A stretch of DNA of 64,000 bases from Agrococcus baldri. GTDB lineage: Bacteria > Actinomycetota > Actinomycetes > Actinomycetales > Microbacteriaceae. The stretch lies in NCBI GenBank assembly GCA_007988785.1, contig BJUU01000001.1, positions 62,001-126,000 of the forward strand, in the 5' to 3' direction. The notes beneath the pieces were generated by a model that had not been told where the DNA came from, ran no database searches, and worked only from the letters and a program-made list of their open reading frames with translations. This document shows, piece after piece, positions 7,772 through 16,412 of the stretch (positions are counted from its first letter, which is position 1; the number at the start of each line of letters is the position of its first letter). Made by a program: the position numbers and the translations under genes.

Positions 7772-9330
7772 GCTGCTGCTCCGTTCGTGGAGGTTCCTGA
7801 GGAGCCGCCGGAGGCGGCGTCTCGAAGGGCGGGTGCACGGCTGGTCAGGATGCCGCCCCAGCGCTCGGCGAGCAGCGCCTCGATGGTCGCGCCGGCGCGG
7901 TAGAGCCGCTCGTCCTCGAACATCGGGGCGAGCAGCTGCAGGCCGACGGGCATGCCGTCATCGCCGAGGCCCATGGGCAGCCCCATGCCGGGGATGCCCG
8001 CGAGGTTCGCGGGGATCGTGGTGATGTCGTTGACGTACATCGCCAGCGGGTCGTTGATCTTCTCGCCGAGCTTGAACGCGGTGGTGGGCGCCGCGGGGCT
8101 GATGAGCAGGTCGACCTGCTCGAAGGCGGCGTCGAAGTCGCGCTGGATGAGCGTGCGCACCTTCTGCGCCGAGCCGTAGTAGGCGTCGTAGTAGCCGGCC
8201 GAGAGCGCGTAGGTGCCGAGGATGATGCGGCGCTTGACCTCCGGCCCGAAGCCGGCCTCGCGGCTCGCCGCCATGACGTCCTCGACCGTCTGCCCCTGCT
8301 GCTCGACGCGCAGGCCGAAGCGCACCGAGTCGAAGCGTGCGAGGTTCGACGACGCCTCCGCCGGGAGGATGAGGTAGTACGCGGCCACCGAGTACTCGAA
8401 CGACGGGCACGAGACCTCGACGACCTCGGCCCCCGCATCCGTCAGCACCTGCACCGTCTCCTGGAACCGAGCCTGCACGTCGGGCGCGATGCCCTCGCTG
8501 TCGAGCTCCTTGACGACGCCGACCCTCAGCCCCGCGAGGCTGCCGGACGCCGCGCCCTCGCGGGCGGCGGCGGTGAACGACGGCCACTCGCGGTCGAGGC
8601 TCGTGGAGTCGTGCGGGTCGTGGCCGCCGATGACGTCGTGGATGAGCGCCGAGTCGAGCACCGTGCGGGTGACGGGGCCGACCTGGTCGAGGCTCGAGGC
8701 GAGCGCGATCGCGCCGTAGCGGCTGACGCCGCCGTAGGTGGGCTTGACGCCGACCGTGCCGGTGACGGCGGCGGGCTGGCGGATGGAGCCGCCGGTGTCG
8801 CTGCCGACGGCGAAGGGCGCCTCGAAGGCGGCGACGGCCGCGGCCGAGCCGCCGCCGGAGCCGCCGGGGATGCGCTCGGGGTCCCAGGGGTTGCGCGTGG
8901 GGCCGTAGGCGGAGTGCTCGGTCGACGAGCCCATCGCGAACTCGTCCATGTTGGTCTTCCCGAGGGCGACGAGGCCGGCGGCCTTGAGGCGCGCGACGAC
9001 CGTGGCGTCGTACGGCGGCACCCAGCCCTCGAGGATCCGGGAGCCGGAGGTCGAGGGCATGCCGATCGTGCACAGCACATCCTTGATCGCCACCGGGCTG
9101 CCTGCGAGCTCGTGCAGCTGCTCACCGCGGGCACGACGCTCGTCGATGGCCCGCGCCTGCTCGAGGGCGCCGTCGTTGACGTGCAGGAAGGCGTGCAGCT
9201 CGCCGTCGACGGCGGCGATGCGGTCGAGGTGGGCCTGCGTGGCCTCGACGCTCGAGACGTCTCCGGATGCGATGCGTGCGGCGAGCTCGTGGCCCGCGAG
9301 GCGCGTCAGGTCGGTCGCTGCCTGCTCCAT
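7768..9330 (-). CDS. gatA: Asp-tRNA(Asn)/Glu-tRNA(Gln) amidotransferase subunit A
   Basis: GatA, 520 residues, an amidase-signature glutaminase that releases ammonia for tRNA amidation. The catalytic triad is present: Lys in SPVAIKDVL, the cis-Ser in GGSGGGSAA, and the nucleophile Ser in [12 protein letters not shown]. The ATG at 9330 overlaps the gatC stop by one base (TGATG). The last 20 or so residues ([14 protein letters not shown]) are low-complexity and are encoded by a palindromic repeat at 7792-7826, so the tail is probably a repeat-derived extension past the normal C-terminus. The core enzyme appears complete. Confidence 0.96.
   Translation of the reverse strand: MEQAATDLTRLAGHELAARIASGDVSSVEATQAHLDRIAAVDGELHAFLHVNDGALEQARAIDERRARGEQLHELAGSPVAIKDVLCTIGMPSTSGSRILEGWVPPYDATVVARLKAAGLVALGKTNMDEFAMGSSTEHSAYGPTRNPWDPERIPGGSGGGSAAAVAAFEAPFAVGSDTGGSIRQPAAVTGTVGVKPTYGGVSRYGAIALASSLDQVGPVTRTVLDSALIHDVIGGHDPHDSTSLDREWPSFTAAAREGAASGSLAGLRVGVVKELDSEGIAPDVQARFQETVQVLTDAGAEVVEVSCPSFEYSVAAYYLILPAEASSNLARFDSVRFGLRVEQQGQTVEDVMAASREAGFGPEVKRRIILGTYALSAGYYDAYYGSAQKVRTLIQRDFDAAFEQVDLLISPAAPTTAFKLGEKINDPLAMYVNDITTIPANLAGIPGMGLPMGLGDDGMPVGLQLLAPMFEDERLYRAGATIEALLAERWGGILTSRAPALRDAASGGSSGTSTNGAAA
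7792..7826 (-). repeat. Palindromic repeat inside the 3' end of gatA
   Basis: It has the core AGCCGCCGGAGGCGGCGTCTCGA. The same core with two changes forms the left arm of the hairpin at 33519-33591. It is translated as the GatA tail. Confidence 0.65.
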
Positions 9331-9629
9331 CACTGCTCCTCCCCCAGGATCGCCGAGACGCGGAAGCGCTCGCCGTCGTGGCTGGGCGCGCCCGCGAAGG
9401 CCTCGGCGTGCGTGAGCGTCTCGCCCGCCTCGTCGGCGCGCAGCACGTTGGCCATCGGCACCGGGTGGCTCGTGGCGGGCACGTCGTCGCCCGCGACCTC
9501 GCGGACGGTGGCGATCGCGTCGACGATCTGCGACAGCTCGGTCGTCAGGCTCGTCACCTCGTCGTCGGTGAGCGCGATGCGAGCCAGGCCAGCGAGATGC
9601 TGGACCTGCTCGCGGGTGATCTCGGACAT
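9330..9629 (-). CDS. gatC: Asp-tRNA(Asn)/Glu-tRNA(Gln) amidotransferase subunit C
   Basis: GatC, 99 residues, the small subunit that clamps GatA to GatB. It has the typical start [17 protein letters not shown] and the conserved core around [18 protein letters not shown]. First gene of the gatCAB operon. A GAGGAGA Shine-Dalgarno sequence lies just before the ATG. A TAGGAT hexamer on the minus strand at 9742-9747 is a possible distant promoter, with a repeat and a hairpin between it and the gene. Confidence 0.95.
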   Translation of the reverse strand: MSEITREQVQHLAGLARIALTDDEVTSLTTELSQIVDAIATVREVAGDDVPATSHPVPMANVLRADEAGETLTHAEAFAGAPSHDGERFRVSAILGEEQ

Positions 9630-9658
9630 GCGTCTCCTCGTCGATGCTTGGGCGGCGA

Positions 9659-9699
9659 GGTCTCGTGACGCGCCGCGCTGCGCGCGGCGCTCCTCGACC
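9659..9699 (-). repeat. Family B palindromic repeat in the gatC leader
   Basis: On the plus strand it is bounded by GGTCTCGTGACG and TCCTCGACC around a GCGCCGCGC stem. It lies between gatC and the ydcF-like gene. Confidence 0.6.
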
Positions 9700-9700
9700 C

Positions 9701-9740
9701 GGAGTCATCCGGGCTCACAGTCGTGAGCCCTCCTGACTCC
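9701..9740. terminator. Hairpin after the ydcF-like gene
   Basis: An 18-nt inverted repeat (GGAGTCA-N3-GGGCTCAC against GTGAGCCC-N3-TGACTCC) has an AGTC loop and three internal mismatches. It directly follows the stop at 9745 on the minus strand and precedes gatC, so it likely terminates the upstream gene. Confidence 0.65.
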
Positions 9741-9744
9741 AATC

Positions 9745-10716
9745 CTACGGTTGCGCGAGCAGCACCCAGGCCGCGAGCGCCCAGAGCGCGAGCGTCGCGC
9801 CGACGCACCACCAGCGGTGGTCGCTCGCGACCGCGAGCGCCTCGCGCACGATGGCGCCGGGACGGTACGACGGCCGCGTCCACGCGCCGACGACGCTGCC
9901 CTCGATCCCGAGGCGCGCGAGCAGCACGGCCGCGCGGTACGCGTGGTACTCGCTCGTCACCACCGCGAGCGGTGCCCGGCCGGCCGCGAGGAACGGGCGC
10001 GAGAGCTCGAGGTTCTCGCGCGTCGTGGTCGAGGCCTCCTCCAGGTCGATGCGATCCCCGGGCACGCCGAGTTGCCGCACGAGGTGCTCCGCCATCGCGG
10101 ATGCCTCGGTGCGCACCTCATCGGGGCCCTGCCCGCCGGCCACCACGATGCGGGCGCCGGGGCGGGCGGGCAGCGAGGCGCGCCACAGCTGCGCACCCCG
10201 CTCGACCCGGCGCCGCAGCAGCGGACCGACCTCGCGGCCGCGCAGGCCGGCCCCGAGGATCAGGATGGTGCCGGCCGCCGCGGCCGCACCCCCGCGGCGG
10301 AGGTGGATGAGGATGGCCATGGCGATCGCCACCGCGGCCGCGCCCCCGACCCAGAGCGGCAGCGCCACGAGCAGCAGCGCCCGCGCGAGCGCGGGGTCGA
10401 GCGCGACGAGCACGCCGACCGCGATCGCGAGCAGCAGCATCCCCACCCCGAGCAGCGCGATGAGCAGGTCGATGCGGCGCACGCGCACGAGCCTCGTGAG
10501 CACCGCGGCGTGCCACAGCGAGGCGCCCCCGAGCCCGACCGTGGCGACGATCGCGGTCGCGACCAGCAGCGCCCACCCGCCCTGCGCGGCCGGCACGTCG
10601 AGCCAGACGGCGACCGGTCGTCGCAGCGCGCGCGTGAGCAGGAAGGTGAACGCGACCACGACGGCGGTGGCCCAGAGCGCCGGGCGCAGCACGCGCATCC
10701 GTCGACTCAGCCCCAC
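9745..10716 (-). CDS. YdcF family (DUF218) membrane protein
   Basis: A 323-residue protein. The N-terminal half has about five transmembrane helices. The C-terminal half is a DUF218/YdcF (SanA-like) domain with ILILGAGL, the IVVAGGQGPDEVRTEASAMAE region (about residue 195) and VVTSEYHAYRA. A last helix (ALWALAAWVLL) lies at the end. SanA/YdcF proteins are linked to cell-envelope integrity, but their reaction is not established. The GTG at 10716 was chosen because a TACAGT hexamer ends 7 nt upstream. Monocistronic; terminator at 9701-9740. Confidence 0.85.
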   Translation of the reverse strand: MGLSRRMRVLRPALWATAVVVAFTFLLTRALRRPVAVWLDVPAAQGGWALLVATAIVATVGLGGASLWHAAVLTRLVRVRRIDLLIALLGVGMLLLAIAVGVLVALDPALARALLLVALPLWVGGAAAVAIAMAILIHLRRGGAAAAAGTILILGAGLRGREVGPLLRRRVERGAQLWRASLPARPGARIVVAGGQGPDEVRTEASAMAEHLVRQLGVPGDRIDLEEASTTTRENLELSRPFLAAGRAPLAVVTSEYHAYRAAVLLARLGIEGSVVGAWTRPSYRPGAIVREALAVASDHRWWCVGATLALWALAAWVLLAQP

Positions 10717-10723
10717 GCCACGC

Positions 10724-10729
10724 ACTGTA
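10724..10729 (-). promoter_or_regulatory. -10 element of the ydcF-like gene
   Basis: TACAGT ends 7 nt before the GTG start at 10716; likely a leaderless transcript. Confidence 0.55.
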
Positions 10730-10784
10730 TCCGCCGCGCCACCGCCGGCGCGCTCCCGCGCCTTCGGCCCCGGCCGGGCAGGCG

Positions 10785-11996
10785 CTACGCGACGATCGCG
10801 AGCGGGCCCGTCTGCGGCACGGCGCGGTGCGCGATCGAGGCGCCCAGGAGTACCGTGCGGAGGGCGCGCTCGGTGCCGTCGGCGACGAACTCGGCGCCCC
10901 GCTCGAACGCCTCCTCGAGCGCCACCGGCGACGGCAGCACGCATTGGATCGCGCCGATGCCGATGTCGTAGCTGCGCTCTGCCCGGCTGCCGATCGTGCC
11001 GGCCAGCGCCAGCACCGGCACGCCCTGCCGCTGCGCGCGCATCGCGACCTCCGCCGGAACCTTGCCGTTGGGCGTCTGCCGGTCGATGGAGCCCTCCGCG
11101 GTGATGACGAGGTCGGCGTCGGCGATCGCGCCGTCCAGGTCGATCGAGGCGAGCAGCACGTCGAAGCGCGGCAGCAGCGTGGCGCCGAGCGCCGCGAGGC
11201 CCGCGCCCAGCCCTCCGGAGGCGCCGGTGCCGAGCCCGTGGCGGAGGTCGCGACCGCCTGCGCCAGGCAGATCGCGCTCGAGGGCCCGCACCCAGCGCTT
11301 GAGCGCCTTGGCCAGCCGCTCGACCTTCGCAGGGCCGGCACCCTTCTGCGGGCCGAAGACCCGTGCGACGCCCTTGGCTCCCGTGAGCACGTTGGTCGGG
11401 TTGCACGCCACCTCGATCGCGACGTCCGCGAGCCGCGGATCGAGCCCGGCGGGGTCGATGCGGTCGAGCCGCAGCAGGCCGCGGGCGCCGGGCTTGATCG
11501 CGCGGCCCTCGGCGTCGAGCAGCCGCGCCCCGAGCGCCTGCAGGGCGCCCGCGCCGCCGTCGGAGGTGCCGGAGTCGCCGCAGCCGACGATGATGCGGGT
11601 GCAGCCGGCGTCCAGGGCGGCGGCGATGAGCTCGCCCACACCGTGCGTGGTGGTGCGGGTGGGGTCGCGGCGGTCGCGCGGCACGAGGCTGAGACCGGCC
11701 GCGGCGGCCATCTCGACGACCGCCGTCGAGCCGTCGCCGAGCACGGCGAAGTGGCTCTCGACCGGGTCGCCGACCGGCCCGGTGACCGTGCGCAGCTCGA
11801 GCCGGCCGCCGGTCGCGGCGGCCATCGCCACGGCGGTGCCCTCGCCGCCGTCGACGAGCGGGAGCATGCGGATGCGTGCGCCCGGCACGACGCGGCGGAT
11901 CCCGACGGCGATGGCCTCGGCCACGTCGTCGGCCCCGAGCGACTCCTTGAAGCCGCTGGGCGCGACCAGGAAGGACATGGGAGTGGTCGTGGACAT
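10785..11996 (-). CDS. Glycerate kinase (GarK/GlxK family)
   Basis: A 403-residue enzyme of the glycerate kinase type 1 family, phosphorylating D-glycerate with ATP. Visible family blocks are VAPSGFKESLGADDVAEAI near residue 11, LPLVDGGEGTA near residue 48, the GCGDSGTSDGGAGALQALG block near residue 155, and the C-terminal VITAEGSIDRQT...GKVPAEV region. A GGAGG Shine-Dalgarno sequence lies 6 nt before the ATG at 11996; an internal ATG six codons in is an alternative. It follows an SLC13-type permease by 2 nt, so uptake and phosphorylation of a glycerate-like acid by this pair is a reasonable inference. Confidence 0.93.
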   Translation of the reverse strand: MSTTTPMSFLVAPSGFKESLGADDVAEAIAVGIRRVVPGARIRMLPLVDGGEGTAVAMAAATGGRLELRTVTGPVGDPVESHFAVLGDGSTAVVEMAAAAGLSLVPRDRRDPTRTTTHGVGELIAAALDAGCTRIIVGCGDSGTSDGGAGALQALGARLLDAEGRAIKPGARGLLRLDRIDPAGLDPRLADVAIEVACNPTNVLTGAKGVARVFGPQKGAGPAKVERLAKALKRWVRALERDLPGAGGRDLRHGLGTGASGGLGAGLAALGATLLPRFDVLLASIDLDGAIADADLVITAEGSIDRQTPNGKVPAEVAMRAQRQGVPVLALAGTIGSRAERSYDIGIGAIQCVLPSPVALEEAFERGAEFVADGTERALRTVLLGASIAHRAVPQTGPLAIVA

Positions 11997-11998
11997 GG

Positions 11999-13477
11999 TC
12001 AGCCTCCGGTGGTGTGGGTGATGGGGATGCCCAGCGCAGGCCACAGCAGTGCGGCGGCGAGGACGATGACGGCGATGACGGGCAGCGAGAGCGTGCCCGA
12101 GAGGCGCAGCAGGTCGCTGCGGTCGAAGGTGGCGACGCCCTCGAGCCGCGAGAACATCGCGACGGGCTTCGCCGAGGCGGTGAGCGTCAGGCAGAAGCCG
12201 GCGGCGGCGGTGGAGGCGAGCGCGGCGATGACGGGGCTGAGGCCCGCAGCGGCGGCGATCGCCATGACCGGCGGCAGCAGCACGGCGGCCCGGGCGGAGC
12301 GCGACTGCACCACCAGGTGCGCTGCCGCGCTGCCGGCGACGATCGCGATCAGCACGGCGGCCGGCGGTGCGGCGCGGAGTGCGGAGATCGCGGCGCCCGC
12401 GAGCTCGTCGGCGGCGCCGGACTCGACGATGGCGGTGCCCAGCGCGAGCGTGGCGGCGAGGAAGAGCAGCAGCGACCACGGCACGGCCCCGACGGCCTCC
12501 TTCGGCGAGACCGATCCCCAGCCGGGCAGCATGGCGGCGACGCCGCCGAGCAGGGCGACGGCCACGGCGTCGATGCCGTGCAGCGGCTCGGTCGACCACA
12601 GGCCGACCACGAGCGCGAGCGTGACGAGGGCGCGCAGCTCGGCCGGGCGCATCCGCTCGCCGTGCTGCTGCCGGTGCTGCTCGCGCAGGGCTCGGGCGAT
12701 GGGCGCGACGTCGAGCCGCCGGTGGTCGCGGTCGAGGAAGCCGAGCAGGATCGTCTCGACCGCGAGGTGGCTGGTCACGACCGCGACCGGGAGCCCGAGG
12801 GCGACCCAGAGCAGGAACCCGATCTCGACCCCGGTGCTGGCGGCGATCAGCTGCGCGGCGATCAGGTGCGCGCCGGCGCCCAGCAGCGAGGCGACGGCGG
12901 AGAGCAGGATGACGGTCGGGAACAGCAGCGCCAGCGCGCGCTGGTGCTGCGGCGGCATGCGCTCGGCGAGCGCGCGGTGCACCGGCACGGCGAGCGCCGC
13001 GCGGCCGCTGGTCGCCGGCACCGCGAACGCAGTGAGCAGCAGCGCGAGCGCGACCAGGTGCGCGAGCCCCCGCACGCTGCGCGCCCTGGCGATGACGAGC
13101 ACGGCGACCCGCTCGGTCAGGCCGGTGGCGGTGATGCCCGCGGCGAGCATGCACGCGCCGATCAGCAGCCACACGGTGGGACCGCCGAGCGACGAGAGCA
13201 GCGTGTCGAGCGGCGTCGCGCCGGCCAGCACCAGCGCGAGCGCGGCGGCGAGAGCGACGAGCGTGTCGTCGAGCCGCGTGATCGTCCAGGCGGCGACCGC
13301 GGCGGCGAAGACGACGGCGACGGTGCGGGGCTCTGCGGCCCATCCGAGGGTGAGCGCCGCGGCGCCGGCACCGGCGGCGATGACCGCGATCGCGCGCAGG
13401 GCCGTGCTCGCCCAGGCCGGCAGGCGCACGCCGGCGGCGCTCGCGCTGCCGACGGCGACGGCTGCGGTTCGTGACAT
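11999..13477 (-). CDS. SLC13/DASS-type anion permease
   Basis: A 492-residue integral membrane protein with about 12 hydrophobic helices. Pattern and neighbour fit the divalent anion:sodium symporter (SLC13/ArsB-NhaD-like) superfamily: the paired PATSGRAALAVPVH and SRSARAAVLLPPVMAIAAAAGL re-entrant segments sit at matching places in the two halves. It is transcribed just ahead of glycerate kinase (2-nt gap), which suggests an organic acid such as glycerate as cargo. The ATG at 13477 is the likely start; a CAGGCT hexamer 7 nt upstream is a weak -10. Sequence alone does not settle the substrate. Confidence 0.8.
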   Translation of the reverse strand: MSRTAAVAVGSASAAGVRLPAWASTALRAIAVIAAGAGAAALTLGWAAEPRTVAVVFAAAVAAWTITRLDDTLVALAAALALVLAGATPLDTLLSSLGGPTVWLLIGACMLAAGITATGLTERVAVLVIARARSVRGLAHLVALALLLTAFAVPATSGRAALAVPVHRALAERMPPQHQRALALLFPTVILLSAVASLLGAGAHLIAAQLIAASTGVEIGFLLWVALGLPVAVVTSHLAVETILLGFLDRDHRRLDVAPIARALREQHRQQHGERMRPAELRALVTLALVVGLWSTEPLHGIDAVAVALLGGVAAMLPGWGSVSPKEAVGAVPWSLLLFLAATLALGTAIVESGAADELAGAAISALRAAPPAAVLIAIVAGSAAAHLVVQSRSARAAVLLPPVMAIAAAAGLSPVIAALASTAAAGFCLTLTASAKPVAMFSRLEGVATFDRSDLLRLSGTLSLPVIAVIVLAAALLWPALGIPITHTTGG

Positions 13478-13556
13478 GCGTGCCAGCCTGGCTCTCGCCC
13501 CGGAGGCCCGGATGAGCGGCCGATGAGGAGGCTCCGATCGGCACTTGCACGTTGGC

Positions 13557-13572
13557 TCGAATGTATGTTCGA
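13557..13572 (+). promoter_or_regulatory. Putative LexA (SOS) box upstream of the radical SAM gene
   Basis: TCGAATGTATGTTCGA is a near-perfect palindrome. It differs from the actinobacterial LexA consensus TCGAAC-N4-GTTCGA at one base. It overlaps the likely promoter region 9 nt before the ATG at 13581. Confidence 0.6.
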
Positions 13573-13580
13573 ATGGCGGC

Positions 13581-14630
13581 ATGCGATGGGAAGGGCAGAC
13601 AGCGACGCACGTCGACGCCGACGCGCTGCCGGGGCTCGAGGAGCGCTCGAGCGTGCTCGAGCAGTGGCCGACGCCCGGCTTCGACGGCGCCTCGTTCCTC
13701 GAGATCACCGCCAAGAGCGCGCTCAACCGCGTGCCGGGCGACGGCTTCATGGGCGGCACCTGGACGATCAACCCCTACCGCGGCTGCCAGCACGCCTGCC
13801 GCTACTGCTTCGCCCGCAACACGCACACCTACCTCGACCTCGATGCCGGCGCCGACTTCGACTCCCGCATCGTCGTGAAGGCCAACCTCGTCGAGGTGCT
13901 CGAGCGCGAGCTCGCCGGCCCGCGCCGCGCCGTCGATGCGGTGCAGCTGGGCACGAACACCGACCCCTACCAGCGCGCCGAGGGCCGCTACCGGCTGATG
14001 CCCGGCGTGCTGCGCGCGCTCGCGCGCCACGGCGCCTCGATCTCGGTGCTCACCAAGGGCACGCTGCTGCGGCGCGACCTGCCGCTGCTCGCCTCGATCG
14101 CGCGCGACGTGCCGGTCTCGGTGGCGATGTCGATCGCCATCTTCGACGACGAGCTGCAGCAGCAGGTCGAGCCCGGCACCCCCACCACCCGCTCACGGCT
14201 CGCGACGGTGCGTGCCGTGCGCGACGCGGGGCTCGACTGCGCGGTGTTCGCGATGCCGATCCTGCCGGGGCTCACCGACACCCGCGAGCACCTCGAGCAC
14301 GCGTTCGCCGCCATCGCCGAGGCCGGCGCGACGCGGGCGATCGCCAGCGCGCTGCACCTGCGGCCCGGCGCCCGCGAGTGGTACCTCGCGTGGCTGCGCC
14401 AGGCGCATCCGCATCTCGTGCCCCTCTACGGCCGCATCTATGGCCGCGGCGCCTACGCGAAGCGGGAGTACCGGGACTGGCTGCGCGACCGCATCCGGCC
14501 GCTGCAGCGGCGGCACGGCCTGGCACCGGTGCGCACGACCGCGGGCACGGGGCTCGCCGCGCCGCCGCCGCGGGCGCGGCAGCTGCCCTCGACGAGCGAG
14601 CCCGTGAGCGCGCCCGCCGCGCTGTTCTAG
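13581..14630 (+). CDS. Rv2578c-like radical SAM protein
   Basis: A 349-residue radical S-adenosylmethionine enzyme. The 4Fe-4S cluster motif CxxxCxxC is at C69, C73 and C76 in RGCQHACRYCFAR. Preceding GDGFMGGTWTINPYRGC and following QLGTNTDPYQ segments are typical of the Rv2578c/SplB-like branch. SplB repairs spore photoproduct, but related non-sporulating proteins have no proven substrate. The ATG at 13581 is used because the upstream frame contains the SOS-like palindrome. The gene ends 4 bp inside the convergent hydrolase gene. A LexA-type box before it suggests DNA-damage control, which fits a nucleic-acid repair role; both points are inference. Confidence 0.85.
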   Translation: MRWEGQTATHVDADALPGLEERSSVLEQWPTPGFDGASFLEITAKSALNRVPGDGFMGGTWTINPYRGCQHACRYCFARNTHTYLDLDAGADFDSRIVVKANLVEVLERELAGPRRAVDAVQLGTNTDPYQRAEGRYRLMPGVLRALARHGASISVLTKGTLLRRDLPLLASIARDVPVSVAMSIAIFDDELQQQVEPGTPTTRSRLATVRAVRDAGLDCAVFAMPILPGLTDTREHLEHAFAAIAEAGATRAIASALHLRPGAREWYLAWLRQAHPHLVPLYGRIYGRGAYAKREYRDWLRDRIRPLQRRHGLAPVRTTAGTGLAAPPPRARQLPSTSEPVSAPAALF

Positions 14631-15298
14631 GACGCGGCGACGAAGGCGCGGATGCGCTCCGAGCAGTCGGGGTGGTCGACGACGCGATGCTCGTGGCCGC
14701 CGAGCACCGCATGCTCGGCGCCCAGCCCGACGAGCGCCGCCGCGACCTCCTCGTACTCCTCGTTCCAGCCGCCCGTGAGCACGAGCGTGCGCGTCTCCGC
14801 GATGCACTCCGGGTCGACGGGATGCCGCCACGGTGCGCCGTGCAGCCGCTCCCGACGGGACGACCGCAGCGCATCCGCCGTGAGTGCCGGCCCGATGTCG
14901 CGGCCGGTGAGCGCCTGCATGAACGCCTGCTCGAAGGTCTCGTCGGTCAGGCTCGCGTCGAGGTAGACGGGCTCGAGCCGCTCGATCAGGCCAGCGCTCG
15001 CCGGCCGGTCGCGGGAGAGCTGGAAGAGCGCGGGCTCGATGAGCACGAGCGCGACCGGCTGCTCCATGCACGCGGCCATCGCCGCGATGACGCCGCCGTA
15101 GCTGTAGCCGACGAGCGCGTCGGCGTCGGCCGCACGCAGCGCGAGCGCCTGCGCTGCCGCGGCGACGTCGCCGACGGCGGGCTGCTCGTCGCCGTAGCCG
15201 GGCAGCACGGGGAACTCGGCCTGCGGGAACGCCGCCGCCTGCTGCGGGAAGGCCGCGGGCCCGGCGAGCCCCGTGCCGTGCGCGAAGACGAGCCGCAT
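14627..15298 (-). CDS. Alpha/beta-fold hydrolase
   Basis: A 223-residue serine hydrolase of the alpha/beta fold. HGTGLAG near residue 7 forms the oxyanion region and GYSYGG (about residue 64) is the nucleophile elbow. A C-terminal GGHEHRVVDHPD supplies the His, and an Asp/Glu acid is likely around TLVLTGGWNEEY. GAGG lies 4 nt before the ATG at 15298. There is no signal peptide. It overlaps the convergent radical SAM gene by 4 bp. Substrate unknown. Confidence 0.8.
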   Translation of the reverse strand: MRLVFAHGTGLAGPAAFPQQAAAFPQAEFPVLPGYGDEQPAVGDVAAAAQALALRAADADALVGYSYGGVIAAMAACMEQPVALVLIEPALFQLSRDRPASAGLIERLEPVYLDASLTDETFEQAFMQALTGRDIGPALTADALRSSRRERLHGAPWRHPVDPECIAETRTLVLTGGWNEEYEEVAAALVGLGAEHAVLGGHEHRVVDHPDCSERIRAFVAAS

Positions 15299-15430
15299 GC
15301 CGCCTCAGCGCCCCGTGCCGCGCGGGGCGGCGGTCGAGCGGCGGGCGGCGGGCATGCGAACCACTGTAGGAGCGCGTGCCCGCCGGCGCGAACCGCGCCT
15401 CCTGCCGGCGCGGGGCCGCGGACGGCCGCG

Positions 15431-16369
15431 TCAGCCGAGCGGGAAGCGCTCGTGCTCGTCGAGGGTCAGCAGGTCCTCGAGGTAGCCGAGGTTGCCCTCC
15501 GGCTCTGCCTCGACGCCCTCGGTGAGGTGCCACGTTCCCCACTCGAGCTTCATGTAGGTCAGCGCGGTCGGCCAGAGCTCGCGCTCCTGCCGCGTCAGCG
15601 GGCACGCCTCGAGGTAGGCGTCGCGGAACGCCGCCCACTCCTCGCCGCCGAGCGCGCTGCCGCCGGATCCGGGGTGCTCGAGCGGGAACAGCAGCGCGGC
15701 GACCGCCACATCGAGGATGCGCGGCGCGAGCGCGGCGTTCTCGAGGTCGAGCATGAGCGCGCCCTCGGCGTCGAACAGCAGGTTGTCGGCGCGGTGGTCG
15801 AGCGACGCGGGCAGCTGCGGCACGTCGGCGGCGCGCACGCGCTCGAGCAGCGGCGCGAAGTCGTCGAGCTGGGCGATCCAGCGCGATGCGTCGGCGCCGG
15901 GCCAGTGCTCGGCGGCCGCGTCGCGGATCGCCTCGATGTCCTCATCGATCGACGCGCGATCGGGGCTGCCCCACTCGAAGCCGGGGAAGCCGTCGATCGC
16001 GAGGCCCTCGGAGGCCGCGTGCAGCTGACCGAGCAGGCGGCCCGCCGCGGCCAGGTCGTCGGCGCCGCCATCCCACTCGCGGCCCGCGAGCCGCGGGTAC
16101 GCGACCCATCGCTCCGCGTCGTCGCCGTCCCCGACGGCGACCGCCGGGCCGAGCGGCGCGATGGTGCGGATGCCGCGGGCGACGAGCGTGCGCTGCCAGG
16201 CCTCGAGCGGCTCGGGGCGCCGCCACGTCTGCTTGACGACGGCCGGCACGTCCTCGGCGCCGCCGTGCACGCGTGCGCCCCACACCTCGCTCCAGGGCGA
16301 GAGCGAGTCACCGCCGTCGATGGTCAGCAGGTCACCGAACGCGGTCTGGACTTCCTGTCGATCAGCCAT
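15431..16369 (-). CDS. Aminoglycoside phosphotransferase (APH)-fold kinase-like protein
   Basis: A 312-residue protein with a protein-kinase-like APH fold. An N-lobe Lys lies in DVPAVVKQTW. The Brenner-type loop reads SLDHRADNLLF, where the catalytic Asp and the Asn are kept but the usual first His is Ser. It is followed by MLDLENA in place of the DFG-type IDWE motif. The ATG at 16369 lies 7 nt after a TAGCGT hexamer. This is a generic small-molecule kinase or ternary-complex-associated protein; there is no evidence that it confers antibiotic resistance. Confidence 0.78.
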   Translation of the reverse strand: MADRQEVQTAFGDLLTIDGGDSLSPWSEVWGARVHGGAEDVPAVVKQTWRRPEPLEAWQRTLVARGIRTIAPLGPAVAVGDGDDAERWVAYPRLAGREWDGGADDLAAAGRLLGQLHAASEGLAIDGFPGFEWGSPDRASIDEDIEAIRDAAAEHWPGADASRWIAQLDDFAPLLERVRAADVPQLPASLDHRADNLLFDAEGALMLDLENAALAPRILDVAVAALLFPLEHPGSGGSALGGEEWAAFRDAYLEACPLTRQERELWPTALTYMKLEWGTWHLTEGVEAEPEGNLGYLEDLLTLDEHERFPLG

Positions 16370-16376
16370 GCCCAGC

Positions 16377-16382
16377 ACGCTA
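16377..16382 (-). promoter_or_regulatory. -10 element of the APH-like gene
   Basis: TAGCGT ends 7 nt before the ATG at 16369, with no Shine-Dalgarno sequence. Confidence 0.5.
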
Positions 16383-16412
16383 TCGATCGCGCCTGGGCGG
16401 CCGGTCAGGTCC

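Noticed and set aside
10827-13526. A 900-codon plus-strand frame across the glycerate kinase and permease genes.
   Set aside because: Its composition is typical of an antisense shadow, and both minus-strand proteins are clearly recognised.
15431-16369. Aminoglycoside resistance gene.
   Set aside because: Only the fold is shared; the catalytic motif is altered and there is no mobile context.
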